Source: Candidatus Hydrogenedentota bacterium (GTDB lineage Bacteria; Hydrogenedentota; Hydrogenedentia; Hydrogenedentales; SLHB01). Taken from it: a DNA stretch of 7,313 nucleotides. The DNA is taken from the NCBI GenBank assembly GCA_007118235.1, contig SKRY01000442.1, forward strand, positions 1-7,313. The letters run 5' to 3'. Below the pieces are notes generated by a model that saw only the letters and a program-made list of their open reading frames with translations, searched no databases and had not been told where the DNA came from. Below, piece by piece: positions 1-4,764 of this stretch; the first letter of the stretch is position 1, and the number at the start of each line of letters is the position of its first letter. A program made the position numbers and the translations under genes.

Positions 1-323
1 CGGGAAACCACGGGGCCGGTGGGAAAACTGAAGACGTCAACGCCGCTCAACGCGCCGCCGCGAACGCTGATTAGGTCCTCGCTGCGTTCGCCGACATTGC
101 GCAAACCCTGGGTGATCGAGTCGATAACCGAGCCAACGCGGCCAAAAAAGCTGGGCTCGGTTTCGGCGCCGCCGTGTAGGGGGAGTAAAAGAAGCAATAC
201 AAGGGCGATGCGGAAACGCTTCCCTCTGGCGGGACCCCGTTTCGGGCCGTTACAGGCTCTTGCCGAGGTAGAGGGATTTGAGGGTTTGTACTTGGCGCTC
301 AAGATTTGCGTGAACCAACTCAT
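1..323 (-). CDS. Secreted protein of unknown function, N-terminal part (runs off left edge)
   Basis: An open frame on the minus strand continues past base 1 without a stop. It encodes a clear signal peptide: basic stretch GKRFR, hydrophobic core IALVLLLLPL, then HGGA before ETEPSFFG, which looks like a signal peptidase I site. The visible mature part (about 55 residues, including a helix-like GRVGSVIDSITQGLRNVGER and then GGALSGVDVFSF) matches no family I recognise. No ATG, GTG or TTG lies in frame between the anti-sigma stop at 250 and the hydrophobic core, so the start must lie inside the anti-sigma gene: ATG at 323 (chosen; about 34 residues before the basic stretch) or TTG at 302. Neither has a clear ribosome binding site, so translational coupling is likely. 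As third gene behind a sigma/anti-sigma pair it may be part of that envelope-sensing system; that is inference. The reading frame is well supported, the exact start is not. Confidence 0.6.
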   Translation of the reverse strand, partial: MSWFTQILSAKYKPSNPSTSARACNGPKRGPARGKRFRIALVLLLLLPLHGGAETEPSFFGRVGSVIDSITQGLRNVGERSEDLISVRGGALSGVDVFSFPTGPVVS

Positions 324-957
324 TGGTGCGGGCATAGCCGGGATTCCGCTGCATTGCCGCCAACGCTTCCTCGAGATCAGCGTCGAGGATGCCGACGGCG
401 TTTCTGTACTTCGCCTGCCAGCCGGGGCCTCGGCCATGTTGCGCGCGTTCTTCCACACGGGTGACGGCCCGAGCCAGGGAGTCCACCCGTTCCGCCGCCC
501 GGTTCAGCTCCTGAGGCGAATTCGAACCAAGCATCAGAGACGGGGCGGCTTGCCGGGATTGACCGCCGCCGGGATTAGCGGTGGGCCCCGAAGCCCCGCC
601 GAACCAAATGCCCGCGACCAAAAGCAGGCACGCCGCATATGCCAAGCCCTTGCCCCACGCTGACCACGCGCGGACGAGGGCGGCGCGCTTCTGGCGGGCC
701 TCGCGTTCCTGCCGCGCCCGTTGCATCAGTTGCGCGGTGAACGCGCGCCCTGGCTCCAGCGGCTGGGCCGCCTCCACCGTCTTGAGGGTCCGCAACATGG
801 CGGTGACCTCGCGGTGACAAACCACGCAGGTCTTCACGTGGCGCGCCACCGCCGGCTCGATCGCCGGCCGCCGGCTACGGCACAAGGCCTCGGCATAGGT
901 ATACAACTGTATTCTGGCGGGGTGCCGTCTCATGAGTCCTGTTTCACAAATACTCAT
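250..957 (-). CDS. Zinc-finger anti-sigma factor, single-pass membrane protein
   Basis: A 235-residue protein with the anti-sigma layout. Near the N-terminus is a ZAS-type zinc-binding motif H-x3-C-x2-C (H40, C44, C47, in HVKTCVVC). A charged linker follows, then one membrane segment at about residues 104-121 (GLAYAACLLLVAGIWFGG), then a Gly/Pro/Ser-rich stretch and an extracytoplasmic, Arg/Glu-rich, probably coiled-coil domain (about 148-230). The family binds its cognate ECF sigma factor in the cytoplasm and releases it on an envelope signal. It overlaps the end of the sigma gene by 14 bases, the usual coupled arrangement. An alternative start is M9 (ATG at 933), 10 bases past the sigma stop and preceded by AGGA at short spacing; with it the protein has 227 residues. 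The C-terminal domain is not one I can name. Its last 52-74 bases overlap the next gene. Confidence 0.85.
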   Translation of the reverse strand: MSICETGLMRRHPARIQLYTYAEALCRSRRPAIEPAVARHVKTCVVCHREVTAMLRTLKTVEAAQPLEPGRAFTAQLMQRARQEREARQKRAALVRAWSAWGKGLAYAACLLLVAGIWFGGASGPTANPGGGQSRQAAPSLMLGSNSPQELNRAAERVDSLARAVTRVEERAQHGRGPGWQAKYRNAVGILDADLEEALAAMQRNPGYARTNELVHANLERQVQTLKSLYLGKSL

Positions 958-1645
958 CCATCGCGCCTAGCAGCGGCCGAAGCGCGCGCTCCGCACGCAC
1001 CACCCTCGACTTGACCGTGCCCACGGGCGCTTCAATAATCGCCGCGATTTCCTCGTAGGACAAGTCTTGGAACCGCCGAAGCACGAACGCTTGCCGCTGG
1101 TGATCAGGCAGTTTGCACAACGCCTGATTGATGGCCTCGGAGATCTCCCGCCGCTGGAAATCAACAGAAGGATCCTCCTTGACATCGCTGACATGTTCTA
1201 TCGGATCGAACTCAACGTCGCTGTCACGGTTACGCGCCCAGCCCGTCAAACTCAACAAGATCGGGCGCCGTTTCCGGCGGCTCCACTCCTTCGATACGAT
1301 GTTCGATGCAATTGTGTATAAATACGTGGTGAATTTCGCCGTCGGCTGATACCGGCCCGCGTTCTTGACCAACGCCAAGAACACCTCCTGCGTCAACTCC
1401 TCGGCCACTTGCCGGTCCTGAACCATCCGGTAGATGTAGTTCAGCATGCTCTTCTGGTAACGGCGCACCAACTCGCCGAAGGACGCCTCGCACCCCTCGC
1501 CGTGGGCCAGCATGAGATCCTCGTCGCTGCGTTCCCGCAGCGGCGCGCTCTCATCGCCAACAACCCGCAACTGGGGCCGCCCCGCTTCCCGCCGGGTCTT
1601 GCGTCCTTCCGCCATGTTCCCGTGAGTACCGCGTTCCTTGCTCAC
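944..1645 (-). CDS. ECF-subfamily RNA polymerase sigma-70 factor
   Basis: A 233-residue sigma factor with only regions 2 and 4. Region 2 spans about 41-127: ASFGELVRRYQKSMLNYIYR, then the core-binding VAEELTQEVFLALVKN, then the -10-recognising part around FTTYLYTIASNIVSKEWSRR. A linker (about 128-166) leads to region 4 (about 168-226), with CKLPDHQRQAFVLRRFQDLSYEEIA split by a turn from the recognition helix VGTVKSRVVRAERALR. It lacks the extra C-terminal domains of larger ECF groups. The GTG start at 1645 has AAGGA at 1655-1659, nine bases upstream; an internal ATG at 1615 (residue 11) is a weaker alternative. The first 40 residues are basic and low in conservation cues. The next gene is its probable anti-sigma factor, overlapping by 14 bases. 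The subgroup and target regulon cannot be told from here. Confidence 0.95.
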   Translation of the reverse strand: MSKERGTHGNMAEGRKTRREAGRPQLRVVGDESAPLRERSDEDLMLAHGEGCEASFGELVRRYQKSMLNYIYRMVQDRQVAEELTQEVFLALVKNAGRYQPTAKFTTYLYTIASNIVSKEWSRRKRRPILLSLTGWARNRDSDVEFDPIEHVSDVKEDPSVDFQRREISEAINQALCKLPDHQRQAFVLRRFQDLSYEEIAAIIEAPVGTVKSRVVRAERALRPLLGAMDEYL

Positions 1646-1684
1646 CGCCGGCCATCCTTATAGTCAATATCCCCAATGGCGCAA

Positions 1685-1691
1685 AAGTTCC
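1685..1691 (-). promoter_or_regulatory. Possible ECF-type -35 box (GGAACTT) upstream of the sigma gene
   Basis: On the minus strand GGAACTT followed by TT lies about 40 bases upstream of the GTG start of the ECF sigma gene. It matches the GGAAC core used by many ECF sigma factors and would fit autoregulation. No convincing -10 element sits at the expected distance; the AT-rich ATATTGACTATAA near 1658-1670 is the only candidate. Low confidence. Confidence 0.25.
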
Positions 1692-1791
1692 ATCACATCA
1701 CGCTGAGTATAGCAAGTGGAAATCCAGAAAACAAAATCGCAACACCGGTCAAAGCCGCCGGCTGTCAGTTGGTTCAACTCTATATACTACA

Positions 1792-1829
1792 ATGCGGCCG
1801 GGACCGCTATTTCCATGTCCCGGCCGCAT
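1792..1829 (-). terminator. Perfect 13-bp hairpin downstream of the PEP-CTERM gene
   Basis: ATGCGGCCGGGAC (1792-1804) and its exact reverse complement (1817-1829) flank a 12-base loop. It lies about 40 bases beyond the stop codon of the PEP-CTERM gene and before the sigma gene, where a terminator is expected. On the minus strand it is followed by TTGTAGTATATAG, which is not a true U-tract, so it may act as a weak or factor-assisted terminator or as an mRNA 3'-end stabiliser. Confidence 0.5.
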
Positions 1830-1871
1830 CGGGGGCGCTGTTGCGCCATTGAGCGCAGATTTGTGTACCGC

Positions 1872-2585
1872 TTAGCTGTGGAAACGCTGCCGGAAACGCC
1901 GTAGCGCAAACCCCGCCAGCCCTATCCCAAGAACGGTCATCGTCGCGGGTTCGGGCACGCATTCCGTCATGACATACACCCTATGCAGATTTGGGTTTGC
2001 TTGTGTGGCCTGATTGCCAAGAGAGATCCAGACAGTCTCGGCAACCGGGTTCGGCCTAACCTCGTATTCCAACGTTGTCCGCCAGTAAGCCGCGTCTGCG
2101 GCATTCTCTGTCACATTTCCTTCTCCGTCAAGCATGACCGTATTCGGCCCAACGACTTCCTTGCCATCTCCAATTGGATAACCTACAACAGCCGTGAACG
2201 CCGCCTCTCCTCGTCCGATATAGTCGTACACAAAGGCGGCCCAAATCCGTTTGTATGGATTATCTGGATTGTCAACATTCACCAGGTGAATCCACCACTC
2301 AGGCAAGTTTAAAGGGCCGTGCGCCTCGTATCCCCATTCGTGCCAAGCTGGTGTATTAGGAATAGGCTCAGGCATTGTTTCGCGGGGCTCGATAAGGCGG
2401 CGCCAAGGATCGTCAAGCAACATGGCTCCTACAGGCGGTTGGTTAAAGATCCACCCGGCATGCACTTGCGCCCTTTCGTGCCAAGCTGGCAGGTCGCCCG
2501 TCCATGGCAGCGCCCCAGCCGTCACGGCCAGCATCATCGCCGCGACAACCACGGCGGTCCTCAGCACTGCAATTCGCGTCTTCAA
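1872..2585 (-). CDS. PEP-CTERM sorting domain-containing surface protein
   Basis: A 237-residue exported protein. A signal peptide occupies about residues 1-26 (basic MKTRIAVLR, hydrophobic AVVVAAMMLAV, then TAGA). At the C-terminus is a textbook PEP-CTERM tripartite signal: VPEP at 210-213, hydrophobic segment about 216-228 (TVLGIGLAGFALR) and an Arg-rich tail (RRFRQR). PEP-CTERM proteins are processed by exosortase and are usually surface or extracellular-matrix proteins; no exosortase gene is in the window. The mature part is rich in Trp, Pro and Asn and contains PAWHE twice (33-37, 79-83), each followed by a His a few residues on; I recognise no enzymatic domain. The TTG at 2585 is chosen because GGAAAGG sits eight bases upstream and the signal peptide then starts normally. 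A TTG at 2609 would add eight residues. The gene has a sigma-54 promoter candidate about 270 bases upstream. Confidence 0.87.
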   Translation of the reverse strand: MKTRIAVLRTAVVVAAMMLAVTAGALPWTGDLPAWHERAQVHAGWIFNQPPVGAMLLDDPWRRLIEPRETMPEPIPNTPAWHEWGYEAHGPLNLPEWWIHLVNVDNPDNPYKRIWAAFVYDYIGRGEAAFTAVVGYPIGDGKEVVGPNTVMLDGEGNVTENAADAAYWRTTLEYEVRPNPVAETVWISLGNQATQANPNLHRVYVMTECVPEPATMTVLGIGLAGFALRRFRQRFHS

Positions 2586-2845
2586 GGGTAAACCCTTTCC
2601 ACTATCCAATGGCCCGATGCCATCGGAAATATCCCCGAAAGACCCCGGTTACCCCGGCGCTTCCCTGCAAAATCAGGGTTGCATCCGGGCAAGAATGGAT
2701 ATCCGCACGTCGCCTCTCCAAGCGAGGTACGCAGCGGGTCCCACGGGCGCCCTTTGCGAGGGTGTCCTTGCCGATACGAGTTTGTGCCCGGCTTGCTCCT
2801 CCTCTTCCAGTGCTCCCTTGGCCGTACCTGACGCACTCCTGTACT
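2586..2845 (-). other. Long 5' leader of the PEP-CTERM mRNA (inferred), with a small hairpin
   Basis: If transcription starts about 12 bases downstream of the -12 element at 2857-2858, the mRNA carries a leader of about 260 bases before the TTG start. No coding frame in it looks genuine. It contains a hairpin CCCTG/CAGGG (2663-2667 with 2674-2678, six-base loop) and a tandem CCCCGG TTA CCCCGG (2643-2657 area, plus-strand reading). No known riboswitch class was recognised. The leader extent rests on the predicted promoter. Confidence 0.4.
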
Positions 2846-2855
2846 ATTGCAGTTA

Positions 2856-2871
2856 AGCAAGTTTCATGCCT
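2856..2871 (-). promoter_or_regulatory. Sigma-54 (RpoN) -24/-12 promoter for the PEP-CTERM gene
   Basis: The minus strand reads AGGCATGAAACTTGCT. The sigma-54 consensus is TGGCACG-N4-TTGCW. The invariant GG (2869-2870) and GC (2857-2858) are present at the correct spacing, and 9 of the 11 specified consensus positions plus the final W match; the differences are T to A at the first base and C to T at the fifth. RpoN control together with the PrsK/PrsR two-component system is known for PEP-CTERM/exosortase systems, which makes the location upstream of a PEP-CTERM gene meaningful. No activator gene is in the window. Confidence 0.62.
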
Positions 2872-2979
2872 TATGCCGCCCGTTTGAATTCCGCCCCATA
2901 AGTACTTGATACACAAAGGGTTACAATATTCTTCCCAATCCGCGCCCCTGGCTATTAAACGAAGGCGATAGTCACTTAT

Positions 2980-3030
2980 CGACCACATCTGCACATCTAT
3001 TATTCAGCCGCGACCACTATTTATCTGCAC
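2980..3030. repeat. Two-part direct repeat, possible activator-binding sites
   Basis: CGACCAC followed directly by ATCTGCAC (2980-2994) recurs as CGACCAC, five bases, ATCTGCAC (3011-3030). Just beside it is an inverted repeat CGATA (2966-2970) / TATCG (2977-2981). These lie roughly 120-185 bases upstream of the inferred sigma-54 transcription start, the usual range for enhancer-binding-protein sites. Function is inferred from position only. Confidence 0.4.
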
Positions 3031-3258
3031 CGAAGCCGCCTGTCGCTCAGATCGTTCTGTCTTCGAACCAAACCGGCCAAAAAGCGACACGCGAGGGGTT
3101 TTCGCCAAGCGAATCCGAGTCGCCCGCCCCCCAGCACAACAGAATACCGGATGTTCAGGATGACATATGAATACGTGCGTATGATCTGAACTAGAATATG
3201 AGTGATATGATGAGTGCATATAGCAAGATACATACGAAGAGGCCTGATAGGTCATGGA

Positions 3259-3286
3259 TTGACATCTATGCGGAGGTGTATGTTAA
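3259..3286 (+). promoter_or_regulatory. Candidate sigma-70-type promoter for the prepilin-type gene
   Basis: A perfect TTGACA (3259-3264) is followed after 16 bases by TGTTAA (3281-3286), a poor -10 match. It would give a leader of about 150 bases before the start at 3440. Only the -35 box is convincing. Confidence 0.25.
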
Positions 3287-3423
3287 CCTACCTACGTGAG
3301 GTGAGATGTTGTGACGTGAGCAGGATGGAGGAAAGCAATCGCGGCACAAGAAGGGTTCGCGCCCCGGAGCGGGAGAAGCGTGAAGATGACTGAAGCGAAC
3401 CGAAAACGAAGTGCGAACCAGAT

Positions 3424-3439
3424 AAAGGAGAGAACTCTC
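3424..3439 (+). promoter_or_regulatory. Ribosome binding site that fixes the prepilin start
   Basis: AAAGGAG (3424-3430) lies nine bases before ATG 3440. The sequence GAGAG-AA-CTCTC (3428-3439) overlaps it and abuts the start codon. The upstream in-frame ATGs (3380, 3386) have no such site and would put 20 extra polar residues before the prepilin leader. Confidence 0.8.
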
Positions 3440-4549
3440 ATGCGAACCAGAACGAAAGGGTTTACCCTCATCGAGCTGTTGGTGGTGATCGCCATCATAG
3501 GCATCCTGGCGGCAATCCTGCTGCCGGCCTTGGCCCGGGCGCGCGAGGCGGCGCGGCGTGCGAGTTGCGCCAACAACCTGCGCCAGTTCGGCCAGATCTT
3601 CGCGATGTACGCGAACGAATCGCGAGGCGAGTACTATCCGCCTCAGATCATTTATCGTCAATTCGGTGGTTCCGACACCATGTTGGCGGGGCTTCACTCC
3701 GAGGCGGTCTATCCGGACTACTGGACGGATCCCTCCATCGCCCAATGCCCGAGCGATTCCGGGGCGTATGCGGATGACGCCATCCCCTGGGAGGATGATT
3801 TGAATGCCCAGATTCGACGGATCGGTTCGTCTCCGAACGGGACGGATTGGGAGCGGAATCTGTGCCTGCACGCCGTTCTGTCCCGGCCAAAGAGCTACTT
3901 CTACTTTGGCTACCCCTCCCGGACGGGCAGCGAGATGTCTCAGTTCCAGAGCACATGGTGGAACGAGACGCGCGGCCAAGCCCGGCACGATGACGCCTGC
4001 ATCGTTCAGGCGGGGTCGGGCGCGCTGTCACACGTCGACGAGACCTGTGACCTGCCCACTATTGGGATCTGGGAGAACGAGAACCGGGACATCGCCTTCG
4101 TCGGCGACATCGTCCGCGGCGTTGCGGGCGTGGGTGCGCTGGACGACGACGGCCAGCGCAGACTCGGCGAACAGGTTGGAACCCGGCTGCGCGACGGCAT
4201 CGAACGGTTCTTCATCACGGATATCAACAACCCGGCGGCGGGCGCGGCGGCCCAGAGCAGCATCATCGTGATGATGGACACCGTTGGCACGCAGCAGCCC
4301 GCGGGCTGGCCCGACGGGGCGGGCCATGGCGGCCGCGACGGATCGTTGATGTTCAACCATATCCCAGGCGGCGCGAACATCCTCTACATGGATGGCCACG
4401 TGAACTTCGTGCGGCTTGAGGAAGAGCCGCCGCTCCTGGTGAACAACCTTCATCCGGACGCGTACGCCGCGCAAATCATGTACGACGGCGATCCCATCCC
4501 GGCGAACATGCAAATCTTTGGCGCGTTCATCCGGTTCGGCGGCTTCTAA
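3440..4549 (+). CDS. Prepilin-type N-terminal cleavage/methylation protein with C-terminal H-x-DG motif
   Basis: A 369-residue type IV pilin/type II pseudopilin-like protein. The leader MRTRTKG ends in the Gly before the prepilin peptidase site; the mature N-terminus begins FTLIELLVVIAIIGI with Glu at +5, followed by the usual LAAILLPALARARE and AARRASCANNLRQFGQIFAMYA, the extended N-terminal helix of the large pseudopilin families common in Planctomycetes, Lentisphaerae and relatives. Near the C-terminus is NHIPGGANILYMDGHVNF, with H307 and D318-G319, a one-residue-longer version of the H-X9-DG signature. The middle, about residues 60-300, is a variable extracellular domain; many such proteins occur per genome and their individual roles are mostly unknown. 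The protein would be anchored in the inner membrane or assembled into a pseudopilus or pilus-like fibre. The gene stands alone, with its own strong ribosome site and a terminator 28 bases past its stop. No secretion ATPase or peptidase gene is nearby. Confidence 0.92.
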   Translation: MRTRTKGFTLIELLVVIAIIGILAAILLPALARAREAARRASCANNLRQFGQIFAMYANESRGEYYPPQIIYRQFGGSDTMLAGLHSEAVYPDYWTDPSIAQCPSDSGAYADDAIPWEDDLNAQIRRIGSSPNGTDWERNLCLHAVLSRPKSYFYFGYPSRTGSEMSQFQSTWWNETRGQARHDDACIVQAGSGALSHVDETCDLPTIGIWENENRDIAFVGDIVRGVAGVGALDDDGQRRLGEQVGTRLRDGIERFFITDINNPAAGAAAQSSIIVMMDTVGTQQPAGWPDGAGHGGRDGSLMFNHIPGGANILYMDGHVNFVRLEEEPPLLVNNLHPDAYAAQIMYDGDPIPANMQIFGAFIRFGGF

Positions 4550-4577
4550 GCCGGTCAGCGCCATACCAACTTCGCAA

Positions 4578-4622
4578 GGGCGTTCCGGCTCTCCATCGCG
4601 GGGGCCGGAACGCCCCTTTCTT
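4578..4622 (+). terminator. Intrinsic terminator of the prepilin-type gene
   Basis: A perfect 12-bp stem, GGGCGTTCCGGC (4578-4589) with GCCGGAACGCCC (4604-4615), and a 14-base loop are followed by CTTTCTT. It lies 28 bases after the stop codon at 4549, as expected for a rho-independent terminator. Confidence 0.8.
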
Positions 4623-4640
4623 ATCCCCCCCTCCAAGCAA

Positions 4641-4680
4641 CCGGGCCGGATCCCGTGTGTAGGATCCGGCCCGGCGTTTC
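4641..4680. terminator. Second perfect hairpin between convergent genes
   Basis: CCGGGCCGGATCC (4641-4653) pairs exactly with GGATCCGGCCCGG (4662-4674) over an eight-base loop, and is followed on the plus strand by CGTTTCTCTC. It lies between the terminator of the prepilin-type gene and the end of the Nramp-like gene, and may serve as a back-up terminator or as the bidirectional terminator of the minus-strand gene. On the minus strand it is followed by TTGCTTGG, a poor T-tract. Confidence 0.55.
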
Positions 4681-4764
4681 TCTCAACTCAAGCGCCGCGC
4701 TCAATGGCGGACGAAGGAGGCTCCGCTTCTGCCTGGCTCAAAGCCGTTGCACCGTCTTCATCAT

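Larger units (their letters stand above)
2872..3423. other. Divergent intergenic region without a recognisable gene
   Basis: This stretch lies between the PEP-CTERM promoter and the prepilin-type gene. Open frames here have no family resemblance, no plausible ribosome sites and odd composition, so none is called. Contents seen: the direct repeats near 2980-3030; a more AT-rich section at about 3155-3290 rich in ATATGA-like words; a short palindrome ATACG-TG-CGTAT (3171-3182); and a TTGACA box at 3259. No tRNA, rRNA or known small RNA was recognised. Confidence 0.5.

Noticed and set aside
19..663. A 214-codon plus-strand open frame
   Set aside because: It is antisense to the anti-sigma factor and the secreted protein, low-complexity Arg/Pro-rich, with no recognisable domain.
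2640..2780. Words resembling the c-di-GMP-I (GEMM) riboswitch in the PEP-CTERM leader
   Set aside because: GCAAAGGGC, GGGAC and GGTAACCGGGG are present, but the required second GCAAAGCC block and the pairing order are missing.
2602..2994. A 130-codon minus-strand open frame in the leader/promoter region
   Set aside because: It crosses the predicted sigma-54 promoter, has no family resemblance and no ribosome site, and its composition looks non-coding.
3266..3988. A 240-codon minus-strand open frame
   Set aside because: It is antisense to the prepilin-type gene, whose signature motifs leave no doubt about the coding strand.
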